Notes: generated by a model not told the origin, from the sequence alone. Shown: positions 33,880-43,471, counted from the stretch's first letter. The stretch is 48,861 nucleotides of DNA from Chlamydiota bacterium (GCA_026398435.1 JAPLSW010000047.1:1-48861), one strand, 5' to 3'. Made by a program: numbers and translations.

Positions 33880-34721
33880 CCAAAACTGTACTTATCGTCT
33901 CTTGTACCAATGGTGCAGAAAAGGACATCTCGGACTTATGTAATGAGCTAAAAAAGAAAAAAGATAACAAGGGGCATTCTGCGAAATGCGTTTCTTTTTC
34001 TCAATTGCAAAACTTATGCAAATCGCAAAATAAACAGCCTATTATCAACGAAATCTGTTTTGCAGGTCATAGTGGTTTTCATAAGAGAAATGATGGGGGA
34101 TCTTTAACGCCAAGAAAAATTGCAGAGCGAGAAATAGGTCCCTATCCGTTAGAAGAAGTAGCTAGAGTTTCTATAGAGGCTTTAACTAAGCTCAAGACAA
34201 GCACTTTTAAATATTTCGCCTGTGAATCAGCTGTAAATGAGCTCACCTATCATAGAAATGACAAAAATGTGGTTAAGATCCAAGAGAAATTTTCTACAGA
34301 AGAAATGGAAAATTTATCCTCTCTTATCGAAAATAATGAAGATGCTAAAATAAGTTCTATTCAATACGTCGCAATGCAGCTTTTTCAGGAATTAAATGTC
34401 TCAAGCAATAGTCGTAAGGTTCGTGTTGTGGGTGTCAATGGGGTAGCTTACATGATCTCCGGTCGTATGCGCATGAGAGCTTTCGATATCGAGCATGCAG
34501 AGTTTTTTGTAAAGGCGTCTTCTATTGTAGAAAGCGCTCTGGCTCTGCGTCCTTCACAGAAAAAAACGGCTTTACTACAAGCTGCCATTGAAAAGGAGCA
34601 GGCTCTGTTAAACAAGTTTGTTCATGGAAGAACATCGGCGCATAAAATTGAGTACGCTATTTTGGCTCAGCAGACTTTTGAAGAAGATTCAAATAAGAAA
34701 TTAGATATTGAAATTACTTGA
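33876..34721 (+). CDS. Clan CD (caspase-fold)-like candidate protein
   Basis: Unknown function, 281 residues, GTG start whose last two bases belong to the TGA of the preceding gene (GTGA overlap, GAGGAA before it), so translation is coupled to the methyltransferases. Two motifs suggest a caspase-type fold: a hydrophobic strand ending in His-Ser-Gly (EICFAGHSGF, H65) and, about 50 residues later, a hydrophobic strand ending in Ala-Cys (FKYFACESA, C116). Clan CD peptidases place their catalytic His and Cys in this way. The C-terminal half is helical. No signal peptide. A protease role is inference; a non-catalytic member is possible. Confidence 0.7.
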   Translation: MTKTVLIVSCTNGAEKDISDLCNELKKKKDNKGHSAKCVSFSQLQNLCKSQNKQPIINEICFAGHSGFHKRNDGGSLTPRKIAEREIGPYPLEEVARVSIEALTKLKTSTFKYFACESAVNELTYHRNDKNVVKIQEKFSTEEMENLSSLIENNEDAKISSIQYVAMQLFQELNVSSNSRKVRVVGVNGVAYMISGRMRMRAFDIEHAEFFVKASSIVESALALRPSQKKTALLQAAIEKEQALLNKFVHGRTSAHKIEYAILAQQTFEEDSNKKLDIEIT

Positions 34722-35024
34722 ATGCTAGCGGGCTTCTTGATTTTGTTATAAATAAAATTTTAAGTAGCGTTTCTAAATTTTTTCTCTCTAAGTAGAACTT
34801 AAAGAATAATACGCTTCTAGCAGAGCTTAAAATCTTCCTGCTTAAGGATTTTAGTCTTTCTCTTAATTAGGGAAGCTAAATCAGAGGGGCTCCCATCAGT
34901 TTTGCATAGGGGGAAAATTTCAAATGAATTATACTCGACCATAATTCGGAAGCTAGTAGTTGGGATCGTCCCGTAAAAATTGCTAAATGGCTCCTTTTTG
35001 AAAATTACCAAAGGAAGGTGCATC
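34722..35024. other. Intergenic region before the desaturase gene
   Basis: About 300 bp holding no convincing gene or terminator. An 88-codon minus-strand frame here overlaps the desaturase start and has neither a ribosome site nor plausible composition. The desaturase promoter is presumably inside. Confidence 0.45.
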
Positions 35025-36176
35025 TTGAAAAAATCAAAATTTAACTGGGGTCCGGGCCTATTCCTCATAACGTACCATCTCATTTTGTTGGTAGGTCTTC
35101 CTCTTTATTTTATCAACCATTCTCCAGCCGCTGGCCTTGTTATTACGTCAGCTGTTTTGATGTATATCACAGGACTTAGTGTTACGGTCGGTTATCACCG
35201 CCTTTACTCCCACTCCGCCTATAAAGCAAAGCCTGCTGTAGAAGCCGTGCTTGCTTTTTTTGGATCGATGGCGACAGAAGGTAGCGCTATCCGTTGGTCT
35301 TTCGATCACCGCCATCACCATGCCTTTGTAGATACAGATAAAGATCCCTATTCTATCAAGAAAGGTTTCTGGTATGCCCATTTCATGTGGCTTTTTGAAA
35401 AGCCTAAAGAAATTGAAAATAAAGTCGTTTCAGATCTAGTAAAAAATCCTATACTAAGTTTTCAGCACAAGCATTATGTTGCCCTTATGTTTGGAACAAA
35501 TATTTTTGCAACCCTTGTTATCGGCTGGTATTTTAATGATTATCTAGGCTCCTTCCTTTTCGCATGGATGCTCCGTACTTTTGTATTGCATCACTGCACT
35601 TGGTTCATTAATTCTCTTGCCCATGTATGGGGCGCTCGTACCTATTGCCAGGAGCTGTCGGCTGTTGATAATTATATGATAGCTCTTTTGACCTTTGGCG
35701 AAGGATATCACAACTATCACCACACTTTTGCCTACGACTATCGTAACGGGATCCGTTGGTTCCATTTTGACCCAACTAAATGGATCATCTGGACACTCAG
35801 TAAAGTCGGGCTTGCATCGAAGCTCAGAACTAATCAGCGCTACTTCATCGAAGAAAGGCTCTTAATGGAAAGAAAAAGAATACTTCTTGCCAAAATCCAG
35901 TCCTCTTATGAAGACCATAAGGAAGTGCTGAAAGAAAAGATCCAAAATCTGACCGATAGCGCCCAAGCAAAACTTCGTCTGATGAGAGATTTAAGCGAGC
36001 GCTATAGCATGCTTAAGAAATCACCGGATAAAAAAGATGTGGTTTTAGAGCTTAAGGAACAAATCAAAGTGGCTAAAAAAGAGCTAAAACAAGAGTGGGA
36101 GTACTGGATGGATATGACAAAAGATATCATGTCAGGAACCGCTGCTTCAAAAATATCTACTCCCTCAGTAAAGTAG
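35025..36176 (+). CDS. Acyl-CoA/fatty-acid delta-9 desaturase
   Basis: Membrane di-iron desaturase that introduces a double bond into acyl chains. The start is taken as the TTG at 35025 (AAGGAAGG 6 bases upstream); the open frame reaches a TTG at 34980 with no ribosome site. The 383 residues hold the three His boxes HRLYSH (58-63), HRHHH (95-99) and HNYHH (229-233), and four hydrophobic segments. Unusually, about 90 residues beyond the catalytic domain (from about 270) form a charged helical, coiled-coil-like tail. Such a gene is absent from C. trachomatis as I recall, so it marks a larger environmental chlamydial genome. Followed by a strong terminator. Confidence 0.9.
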   Translation: MKKSKFNWGPGLFLITYHLILLVGLPLYFINHSPAAGLVITSAVLMYITGLSVTVGYHRLYSHSAYKAKPAVEAVLAFFGSMATEGSAIRWSFDHRHHHAFVDTDKDPYSIKKGFWYAHFMWLFEKPKEIENKVVSDLVKNPILSFQHKHYVALMFGTNIFATLVIGWYFNDYLGSFLFAWMLRTFVLHHCTWFINSLAHVWGARTYCQELSAVDNYMIALLTFGEGYHNYHHTFAYDYRNGIRWFHFDPTKWIIWTLSKVGLASKLRTNQRYFIEERLLMERKRILLAKIQSSYEDHKEVLKEKIQNLTDSAQAKLRLMRDLSERYSMLKKSPDKKDVVLELKEQIKVAKKELKQEWEYWMDMTKDIMSGTAASKISTPSVK

Positions 36177-36193
36177 ATTTCTTGTTGATACGT

Positions 36194-36232
36194 AAAAAAT
36201 CCCCACGGGAAAATTCCCGTGGGGATTTTTTT
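36194..36232. terminator. Bidirectional terminator
   Basis: AAAAAATCCCCACGGGAA and TTCCCGTGGGGATTTTTT form a near-perfect long stem with A and T tracts on either side. It serves both the desaturase gene and the convergent RING-like gene ending at 36233. Confidence 0.9.
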
Positions 36233-37876
36233 TTACATAAAACTATCTGCCAATCTGCAGATATTTGAGGTTTCCCCTTCACATCGAGAAATAAGGGCTG
36301 TTCTCTCTGCTGCAGAGAGTATAAATAACTTCAAGTGCACGGCTTTATTTATCGCCGAATATAAAGCAGGGGCGCTATGGAACGGGTTGTTCCTTCCCCA
36401 CGCAGGATCGAGGGTTAGCGGTTCTCCATTTTCCCTCCATATCCATTCCTCTATCAAATGGAGGTCTTCTTCAGAAAGAGTTGCAAGAGTTTCTCTTATT
36501 TCTGCTTCGAGTCTTAATTTTGCTTCACCTTCTGCAAGGGGTGCAAACCTTGCATAGGAAACGGTTTGTTTATAGAGTCTGGCAAGAGGGGATCTTGCTT
36601 CATATCTTGCAGTGATTGCCATCTGAGGAATAATCGATTCACTTGGATTAAACCCAAAGTATTGAGAGAAAATCCACCCTCTATACTCAGGAATCACCGT
36701 AAATAAGACTTGCTTGCTTAAGAGTAGTCTTACTTTTCCCTCGTTTGCAATTAGAGCCGTGGCAAGTGGCTCATCGAGCATAGCTGCATCGCAATGCATT
36801 TCAGCGATAAGAGAGACTATAAGAGGATGGAAGGAAAGTGCTACAGATAGCCCCGGTATTGGCGCTAGAGTTGTGGTAGATGCTACGGCTCCACTTGGAG
36901 CGCCTACTGCCCCGGATCCTATCATCGAAGGAGCCGATCTAGTACCACTAGGTCTAGGATAGCTACCTATAGCTCTAAAATTCCAACCTTCCGGGTCTGG
37001 ATCTTCACCCGCAACACTTCCCGCAGCATGCGCGATGCCCGTACTTCTTTGATGATCCGGTAGCGCTCGGTGTTGTAGCTCTAGTAATTCTCTATTACTT
37101 AGTCCCTCAGCTCTCATCAACTCTTTGATTAAATCAATGCTTGCACGATCGATGCCGGTAAAATCCACTCTTCTTGCAGTCGGGTGTGTTGGAGGAGCTC
37201 CTACTGCCTCTTGGTCAAAATCATCTCCAAAGGCCCTAAGCATGTCAGCGCCTCCTACTGGATGGCGGGGAGGCCTTTGCCTTCCTGCGTAAGTTCTGGC
37301 TTCATCGCTTGCGGGGCTTGCCGCTGCATCACGATAGGATCTTCCCTCACTCCTACGACTTTCAGATCTTTGCGCTTCTGCGGCAGATCCTCTGTGCGCG
37401 CTACTGGAGCCGCCTCCTCTGGATGCAGAAGATCCTGCGCTTCTTGGCGCAGGAGATCTAGTGCCAGCGGCGGCCGCGGAAGCAGGTGGAAGATGGATGG
37501 TATTTTTAGGAATGGGTATTCTACAAAAAGGACACTTAAGGATTTGACTTGCCGACATCATACGTCTTATGCAGTCAGCACATGATGCATGATCATCTGT
37601 AAAGAGCCTAACACGGTCGTCAGCCTCTGGGTCTGTACCCACTCGTTGGAAGATCGCTTTTGCAATAGTTTCAGTAGTTATAGAAACCGCAAAGCCAAGG
37701 TGGCCGGTTTCTACTAGAAGTGGTCCATGTTTTGCACTGTCATATACTTCTCCGTATGTTGGTCTATGTAAACGGTAAAGAGAAATTTCTTTAGTGGCGC
37801 ATAGGGAGCATTCACCGGTTGCTGCAACGGGGTTGTAGCTTCTTACTGAACTGGATCCAATACTTGCTGCTGACAT
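36233..37876 (-). CDS. RING-finger-like protein, E3 ubiquitin ligase candidate
   Basis: The 547 residues have an N-terminal Cys/His cluster: C23-x2-C26, then after 69 residues H96-x2-C99-x2-C102-x12-C115-x2-C118 (CPFCRIPIP). This is the RING pattern with an unusually long first loop and with Asp (D94 or D95) where the third Cys is expected. An Ala/Ser/Arg-rich, GC-rich segment (about 125-230) follows, then a mostly helical C-terminal half. Chlamydiae of amoebae are known to carry expanded ubiquitination-related families including RING and U-box proteins. Ligase activity is inferred. GGAGGAAAGA precedes the ATG. Confidence 0.7.
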   Translation of the reverse strand: MSAASIGSSSVRSYNPVAATGECSLCATKEISLYRLHRPTYGEVYDSAKHGPLLVETGHLGFAVSITTETIAKAIFQRVGTDPEADDRVRLFTDDHASCADCIRRMMSASQILKCPFCRIPIPKNTIHLPPASAAAAGTRSPAPRSAGSSASRGGGSSSAHRGSAAEAQRSESRRSEGRSYRDAAASPASDEARTYAGRQRPPRHPVGGADMLRAFGDDFDQEAVGAPPTHPTARRVDFTGIDRASIDLIKELMRAEGLSNRELLELQHRALPDHQRSTGIAHAAGSVAGEDPDPEGWNFRAIGSYPRPSGTRSAPSMIGSGAVGAPSGAVASTTTLAPIPGLSVALSFHPLIVSLIAEMHCDAAMLDEPLATALIANEGKVRLLLSKQVLFTVIPEYRGWIFSQYFGFNPSESIIPQMAITARYEARSPLARLYKQTVSYARFAPLAEGEAKLRLEAEIRETLATLSEEDLHLIEEWIWRENGEPLTLDPAWGRNNPFHSAPALYSAINKAVHLKLFILSAAERTALISRCEGETSNICRLADSFM

Positions 37877-38070
37877 TCTTTCCTCCTTTGGAAAAGATTG
37901 TATTAGGATTGTATAAATTTTTTCTTAAAGCGCAATTTGTTTTTGAGCTTTCTCAATAGAGATTTTTTTGCGGTTTTTTAGGGCAAAATGGAAATGACCT
38001 AAAGTTAAAGAGATGTTCTCGAGAGATTTCAGCTGATTTTAATGTAATAAGCTTCTAATTGTAAGTAGTT

Positions 38071-38204
38071 TAAAGCCTATTCTTGTGCTGAAGTAGGTCC
38101 TCTGCCTACTATGGCATCGGCACCTTATAGATTGCCCCCCTGAAAAGCCTTTACTATAGGGGGCGTTTCGGGGTATAATGGTGGGTAATTTGAAATAGGC
38201 TTTA
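38071..38204. mobile_element. MITE-like element, 134 bp, 11-bp TIRs, 5-bp target duplication
   Basis: TAAAGCCTATT at 38071-38081 and AATAGGCTTTA at 38194-38204 are perfect inverted repeats. The element is flanked on both sides by TAGTT (38066-38070 and 38205-38209), as a target-site duplication. Inside are two stems: GTGCTGA/TCGGCAC enclosing AGTAGG/CCTACT, and GCCCCC(C)T/AGGGGGC. No coding capacity. It is therefore a non-autonomous transposable element; the parent transposase family is not identifiable. Confidence 0.75.
38150..38179 (+). promoter_or_regulatory. Possible sigma-70-type promoter inside the MITE
   Basis: TTTACT, 18 bp, TATAAT, pointing at the helicase gene 170 bp downstream. 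The -10 box is perfect and the -35 box matches at four of six positions. The mobile element may thus drive the helicase. Confidence 0.45.
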
Positions 38205-38351
38205 TAGTTATTGGAGTGATTTAGTCCACCCAAAACTTCCTCGTTAATTCTTTGATCGACGAACTTTTAAGCTAACCTGAAAAAAATGCATGCCCTATAG
38301 ACTATCCTTACAAAAGTGGGATGGGGCGAGCTACACGAGAGGAAGTATTCC

Positions 38352-39641
38352 ATGTCATTTGCAAGCTTTGGCCTATCAGAACCTATTTTACGCGCTATCG
38401 CGGAAAAGGGGTATACTGAGGCCACACCTATCCAACAGCAAGCTATACCCATGATTCTAGACGGGGGAGATCTTCTGGCAGGATCTCAAACCGGAACGGG
38501 AAAAACAGCGGGTTTTACCCTTCCTTTACTGCATAACCTTATGCTGAAAGGAAAAAGACAGTCTCCTAAAGCTGTTAGAGCCCTTATTCTAACGCCGACA
38601 AGAGAGCTTGCAGCGCAGGTAGAAGAGAGTGTTAGAACGTATGGTAAACACCTGCCATTAAAATCATTTGTGGTATTTGGTGGCGTGAATGTCAATACAC
38701 AGATCACAAGAATTAGGAATGGTTGTGATATCCTCGTAGCAACGCCCGGTAGACTTTTAGATCTAGTAGGACAGAGAGCTGTCGATCTATCGCATGTAGA
38801 AATTTTAGTGCTCGATGAAGCCGATCGTATGCTCGACATGGGATTTATCCATGACATAAAAAGAGTTCTTGCGATCCTTCCTAAAGCGCGCCAAAACCTT
38901 CTTTTCTCTGCGACATTTTCAAGTGACATCAAGAGACTTGCAGAAGGTCTATTGCACAACCCAAAAATTATTCAGGTAGCAAGACAGAATTCAACGGCTG
39001 AAGGGATCACTCAAACGGTTCACCTCGTCAATGGATCTGATAAGAAAAAGCTTCTTACTCACCTTATAAAAACAAAAAATATCCCTCAAGTTCTTGTGTT
39101 TACTCGTACTAAACATGGAGCCAATAGACTTACAGAAGACCTCATTAAAGAAGGGATCACAGCTGCTGCAATCCACGGTAACAAAAGCCAGGGAGCGCGT
39201 ACAAAAGCTCTTGCTGACTTTAAAAAGGGAGATGTAAGGGTCCTTGTAGCAACAGACATTGCAGCTCGCGGCCTTGATATCGATCAACTTCCCTTTGTAG
39301 TAAATTATGAGCTACCAAACGTGCCAGAAGACTATGTGCACCGTATTGGACGAACAGGAAGAGCTGGTAATGAAGGTGAGGCTGTATCTCTTGTTTGTGT
39401 AGACGAGCATGAATATCTTGCAGATATCGAAAAGCTCCTGAAAAGACAGATCCCAAGAGTTGCTATATCTGGCTTCGAGCCCGATCTATCCATCAAGCCT
39501 AAACCCATCCAAAATGGATCATTTGCAAGACACAATACAGCAAATGCCCCAAGAAGAGGCGGCCCGGCTCGCTTTGGTGCTAGAAAGGTCGATCCAGCGC
39601 AGCGTATGTTGCATGGCGCTATGCAAGGACATAAACGCTAG
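38352..39641 (+). CDS. DEAD-box ATP-dependent RNA helicase (RhlE-like)
   Basis: Unwinds RNA duplexes in ribosome assembly or mRNA turnover. Start placed at ATG 38352, preceded by GAGGAAG; the frame 12 codons upstream lacks a ribosome site and the family's Q-motif begins directly after [13 protein letters not shown]. The 429 residues contain the Q motif, [10 protein letters not shown] (I), PTRELAAQ (Ia), TPGRLLD (Ib), DEAD (II), SAT (III), [18 protein letters not shown] (V) and [10 protein letters not shown] (VI), and a short basic Gly/Arg tail. All catalytic motifs are intact. Length and tail resemble RhlE/DeaD-type chlamydial helicases. The MITE and a TATAAT lie upstream. Confidence 0.95.
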   Translation: MSFASFGLSEPILRAIAEKGYTEATPIQQQAIPMILDGGDLLAGSQTGTGKTAGFTLPLLHNLMLKGKRQSPKAVRALILTPTRELAAQVEESVRTYGKHLPLKSFVVFGGVNVNTQITRIRNGCDILVATPGRLLDLVGQRAVDLSHVEILVLDEADRMLDMGFIHDIKRVLAILPKARQNLLFSATFSSDIKRLAEGLLHNPKIIQVARQNSTAEGITQTVHLVNGSDKKKLLTHLIKTKNIPQVLVFTRTKHGANRLTEDLIKEGITAAAIHGNKSQGARTKALADFKKGDVRVLVATDIAARGLDIDQLPFVVNYELPNVPEDYVHRIGRTGRAGNEGEAVSLVCVDEHEYLADIEKLLKRQIPRVAISGFEPDLSIKPKPIQNGSFARHNTANAPRRGGPARFGARKVDPAQRMLHGAMQGHKR

Positions 39642-39661
39642 TTGTCCAAAGCGTCATCGAT

Positions 39662-39697
39662 AAAAAAAGCCTCCTTTTTTAAGGAGGCTTTTTTTTT
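39662..39697. terminator. Bidirectional terminator between helicase and RlmK-like gene
   Basis: AAAAAAAGCCTCC and GGAGGCTTTTTTTTT around a T/A loop. The tracts serve both convergent genes. Confidence 0.9.
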
Positions 39698-40712
39698 AGG
39701 AAAGTTTCTTGAAAATCTTCCAACATCTATGAATTTTCGGATCATGAAAATCAATCGGTAATGTTTTTTTAGAAATATCTTGGATTTTCAGCTCAGGAAA
39801 CAGGGTCTCATCAAAGCTGAATTTTCGAGAATTGGTGCTGAAGAAAATTATCCCTTCAGGCGATAGGAGCTTTAATGCATCCTCAAGCAAATAAACATAA
39901 TCCAGCTGAATATCAAACATCTTATCCATCTTCTTGGATCTAGAAATCGTCGGCGGATCGATGATGATCACATCGTATTTACTCCCACACAGCCTTTCTT
40001 CTTCTAAAAATATTGCGCAGTCAGCTCTTACAATGGGATTATTTTTTTCCGAAAGACCATTCAGTGTAAAGTTATCCCTGCCCCAGCTGGTATAGGTATT
40101 TGACATATCGACACTTTTAGTAAATGAAGACCCCTGAAAGGCTGCATGGACACTAAACGAGCAGGTATAGGCAAAAAGGTTAAGTAGTCTTTTCCCAATA
40201 GATGCGTTAGCGACAATTTGCCTTGTTTCTCTATGATCGAGAAACAGCCCCGTATCGAGGTAGTCCACAAGGTTCACCTTAAACTTCACCCCATACTCGA
40301 TGACGTTGAAGAAGTCCCCTGAAATATCCGCTTTTTCATATTGCTCAGTTTTTTCTCTTTTGATCCTTGTGCGCCAAAAGATCTTGGTTTCATCGACGTT
40401 AAAAATAGCAAAGAGGGCATTCATCGCTCCGTCGTAGTGATCTTTTTCCGGTTCATCCGAATCTCTTGAAAAGCTGAAGTAGTGAACACAAAACCGTCCG
40501 TCATAATAGTCGATTGCGAGCGGGTATTCTTTGATATCCCTATCATAGATCCTAAAGCAATTGGTCGAGGTCCTTTTAGCCCACTTCCGTATATGGCGGT
40601 AGTTCTTACGTATCCGATTGGTCAGGGGGCAGCTTTTGTCATCTCCCTCTAAAATAAGGGGGAGGGATAGGGAGTTGTCACTCATGAGGGTCCTTAGGAG
40701 ATGGTTTTTCAT
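39696..40712 (-). CDS. Class I rRNA methyltransferase, RlmK/RlmI-like
   Basis: SAM-dependent methyltransferase resembling the C-terminal (RlmK, 23S rRNA m7G2069) half of E. coli RlmKL. Shared landmarks: NRIRKNYRHIRKWAKR near the N-terminus, LNLFAYTCSFSVHAA (motif I), VDMSNTYTSWGRDNF, ADCAIF and DPPTISRSKKMDKMFD (motif IV, the N/D-P-P-x catalytic loop), then GIIFFSTNSRKF. The 338-residue protein lacks the THUMP/RlmL half, so it is a stand-alone RlmK-type enzyme. RlmI is the alternative. Convergent with the helicase gene. Confidence 0.88.
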   Translation of the reverse strand: MKNHLLRTLMSDNSLSLPLILEGDDKSCPLTNRIRKNYRHIRKWAKRTSTNCFRIYDRDIKEYPLAIDYYDGRFCVHYFSFSRDSDEPEKDHYDGAMNALFAIFNVDETKIFWRTRIKREKTEQYEKADISGDFFNVIEYGVKFKVNLVDYLDTGLFLDHRETRQIVANASIGKRLLNLFAYTCSFSVHAAFQGSSFTKSVDMSNTYTSWGRDNFTLNGLSEKNNPIVRADCAIFLEEERLCGSKYDVIIIDPPTISRSKKMDKMFDIQLDYVYLLEDALKLLSPEGIIFFSTNSRKFSFDETLFPELKIQDISKKTLPIDFHDPKIHRCWKIFKKLS

Positions 40713-40873
40713 TCATTGTACCCTAAAGAAAGTATAGAGACAAATAGTCTGGGAAGTTTTTGTAGGGAGGTTCTCTTATATAGAATGGGCTTATTGCGGA
40801 TAGGAGTTAAAAAAAATGATGTTAATAAAATTATTTTGTATATCTAAAATAAATAAATAATTTTGAGGAATTT

Positions 40874-43252
40874 ATGAAATTCACGAAATCTCTTTTAGCT
40901 CTCTCCCTTCTTTCTTTTTCTACAGAGGTGTTTGCGGTGGCTTATACTTGGACGGGTTCGACTTCTGGTAATTGGGAGACAAGTGGAAATTGGAGCTCAA
41001 CTGGCGGTGCCTATCCATCTCAGGCTATAGACTCTGCAGCCATGCAAAGTGGAATAACTGGTACTGTAACCCTTACAAGTAGTGAAGTAATCAATTCCAT
41101 TACGTTTAATGCTGCAGCTTCTGGTGTTGGGTATAGAATAAGTCCGAACGCATCGGAAAGTATAACTTTTAAAGGGACGACTCCGTCTATTACATTAACC
41201 GAAGGTACGCACATCATTAAGAATCAGCTGTTGTTTACAGCTACTACAACGATTAACCTGAATTCTTCAGATGCAAGCTCCCTTGCCTTTTCAGGGCCTC
41301 TTAACCAGACTGGGGGGACCGCAGGGTTAATATTTACGGGTACAGGGACTGCAATTTATAATCATACAGGCCTTTCCGGACTCGTGAATTCCATTGTTTT
41401 AGACAATGGCGCTCAGCTCACTATCACAGGAACAGGAACTGGATCAAATTATGCAATACTTGTAGCCGACTCATTCACTATTACCAGTGGTACTATAACA
41501 CTTGGTACAGCCAATGGGAATGGAAATAGAGGTGATTTGCAGTCTAATACAGGTGATGTCCATATAGGATCAAATGGACTGATCACCTCCCTTTATGATG
41601 GTATAATTAATCTTCCCACTACGGGTACCGGAGCGCTTGTAATTGAAAGTTCCGGCAGATTGGAAATGGGATCTGGGTCAGGACAGGGACAAATAACGAG
41701 TACTAATGGTAGTGCTGCAATCACCGTAACTAATAACGGTAGTGTAGCGCCTGTTTCTGGGACATCGACCACCCCTTCTGGTTTGTCGATACTTCCTGGA
41801 GCAAGCTCAACTTATCATCAGACTGCAACTGGGATCCTTGACGTGTATCTCGATATGTCACAAGCCTCCAATAAGCTAAGCTCCATTAGCACTAATACTT
41901 TCATCTTAGATTCAGGAAGTACATTGAATGTAAATGTAATTGATGCCACAGGTGTCGGAGCTTTAGGTTCTTCTCTCCCCGTCCTTATAGCATATAATGG
42001 ATCGGGAACTCTTGCAGGTACTTTCTCGACTATCAATCTTATAGGATCTCTTCCTGCAGGGATTACTATGAATCCTCTTTATAATGTAGACCCGCACCAG
42101 CTTTTTGGGTTGTTATTCTCTTCAGGGTCCCCTTCTCCAACTCCTTCCATTAATACCTCGATCAGCTCTTATGTCGGAGGATCAAATCAGGCGGTTTTCA
42201 CCTCTGTAAATAATTCGAATATCCGTTTAGGAAGGCAGATGCAAAGAGTGAGGGGTAATTTTTCTGAGAATTTATCCAGGCCCTCTCCAAATGCAAATCC
42301 TGTGGCGTCAAGCGCTAGCACCTTTAACACAGAAGGGCTCCTGGTAGACAGTAATGAAAAGATCACTCTGCAAACGCAGGACTCTGCTACAAAGAACCCG
42401 AAGAAACCAGCTAATTTCTATACGGGAGCAATCGGCAATACCGGTGATGTAAATAAAAAAAGTGGGCAGGCAGGATTTGACTACTGGTCAGCGGGGGCTC
42501 TTGCAGGTTTTGATTATGCCTTTTCTCAGGTAGGTGTCGGAATACTCACCTCTTATGAAAGAACCGATGCTCATGTGGATGCCAGTTGGGGTAAATTTAC
42601 CATCGATCAGTTTCATGCAAGCCTGTATGCAACTTATGCTCCAGAGCAGCTTCCGGCGATATCAGTAAATGTCATCGGAGGGGGCGGGTATGAAATCTAT
42701 GATATCCATAGAAATACACCAGCTACGACCGCTAAAGGATATCCTAAGGGATATGAAGTAGATGGCCTTGTAGAAATCGACTATACCTTTTCTGCAAGAG
42801 ATTATGCTTGGATGCCAGAAAGACTCTATTTTGGTCCTATGGTATCAGCCCAGTATGTCTATCTGGAAAAAGGGGAATATACAGAAAGGGGAGCGGGCTC
42901 TTATGACCTTACAGTCTCTAGTCAAACTACCGATTCTCTAAGATCCTTTTTAGGTGCGAACTTAAATTATACCATAGAACATAGAAATATAGACTTTACC
43001 CCTCAAGTATATGCTGGATGGCAAAGGGAGTTCCGCAATAAAAACAAGTCGCAATCCTTTGCTCCTATCCTTGTGGGAGGGGTTGCAAGTTCCGTGATGG
43101 TTGTTGGAGCTGGTCGCAATACCGCTCTTGCAGGTGTTGATCTTGCTGTGACTTTCTTTAAGAAATACCAGATTGAGGCAAGCTACGATTTTGAGTGGAA
43201 TGATCTCTTTCAAGATAATTCTGTATATTTAGGATTTAACCTTAAGTTTTAA
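40874..43252 (+). CDS. Autotransporter (type V secretion) outer-membrane protein
   Basis: The 792 residues begin with a Sec signal peptide (about 1-21, ending VFA) and WTGSTSGNWETSGNW, a start common in autotransporter passengers. A Gly/Ser/Thr/Asn-rich passenger (about 22-420) has repeated short beta-helix-type strands. A linker with several polar repeats follows, then a C-terminal beta-barrel domain (about 500-792) starting FDYWSAGALAGFDYAF and ending in LGFNLKF with terminal Phe, as needed for outer-membrane insertion. It lacks obvious GGAI and FxxN repeats of chlamydial Pmp proteins. TTGAGGAATTT precedes the ATG. Likely a surface-exposed protein; ligand unknown. Followed by a strong terminator. 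Confidence 0.88.
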   Translation: MKFTKSLLALSLLSFSTEVFAVAYTWTGSTSGNWETSGNWSSTGGAYPSQAIDSAAMQSGITGTVTLTSSEVINSITFNAAASGVGYRISPNASESITFKGTTPSITLTEGTHIIKNQLLFTATTTINLNSSDASSLAFSGPLNQTGGTAGLIFTGTGTAIYNHTGLSGLVNSIVLDNGAQLTITGTGTGSNYAILVADSFTITSGTITLGTANGNGNRGDLQSNTGDVHIGSNGLITSLYDGIINLPTTGTGALVIESSGRLEMGSGSGQGQITSTNGSAAITVTNNGSVAPVSGTSTTPSGLSILPGASSTYHQTATGILDVYLDMSQASNKLSSISTNTFILDSGSTLNVNVIDATGVGALGSSLPVLIAYNGSGTLAGTFSTINLIGSLPAGITMNPLYNVDPHQLFGLLFSSGSPSPTPSINTSISSYVGGSNQAVFTSVNNSNIRLGRQMQRVRGNFSENLSRPSPNANPVASSASTFNTEGLLVDSNEKITLQTQDSATKNPKKPANFYTGAIGNTGDVNKKSGQAGFDYWSAGALAGFDYAFSQVGVGILTSYERTDAHVDASWGKFTIDQFHASLYATYAPEQLPAISVNVIGGGGYEIYDIHRNTPATTAKGYPKGYEVDGLVEIDYTFSARDYAWMPERLYFGPMVSAQYVYLEKGEYTERGAGSYDLTVSSQTTDSLRSFLGANLNYTIEHRNIDFTPQVYAGWQREFRNKNKSQSFAPILVGGVASSVMVVGAGRNTALAGVDLAVTFFKKYQIEASYDFEWNDLFQDNSVYLGFNLKF

Positions 43253-43268
43253 GTCTTTCAGTTATCTC

Positions 43269-43310
43269 AAAAAAACCTTCTTAAGGCGATCCCTTAAGAA
43301 GGTTTTTTTT
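43269..43310 (+). terminator. Intrinsic terminator after the autotransporter gene
   Basis: AAAAAACCTTCTTAAGG and CCTTAAGAAGGTTTTTTTT form a long perfect stem with a 5-base loop, 17 bp after the stop. Confidence 0.9.
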
Positions 43311-43471
43311 CTGTCTAGTAGTCTGTTTTACGAGGATGGGTGAATTTTTCTTAATGCTTTCTTAACTCTTTCTAGGAGAGAATTCTTCAAGCTATTATAT
43401 TGTTAGCTTCTTAGTTAACTATAACTCAAATTAGCAAGAAAAAGCATATTAAATTCTTTAAGGAGAACCCT

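Noticed and set aside
34817..35083. Minus-strand 88-codon ORF
   Set aside because: It overlaps the desaturase start, lacks a ribosome site and shows no recognisable features.
38071..38204. Structured non-coding RNA or riboswitch
   Set aside because: The nested stems look RNA-like, but perfect terminal inverted repeats plus flanking TAGTT direct repeats are better explained as a MITE. No known riboswitch core was recognised.
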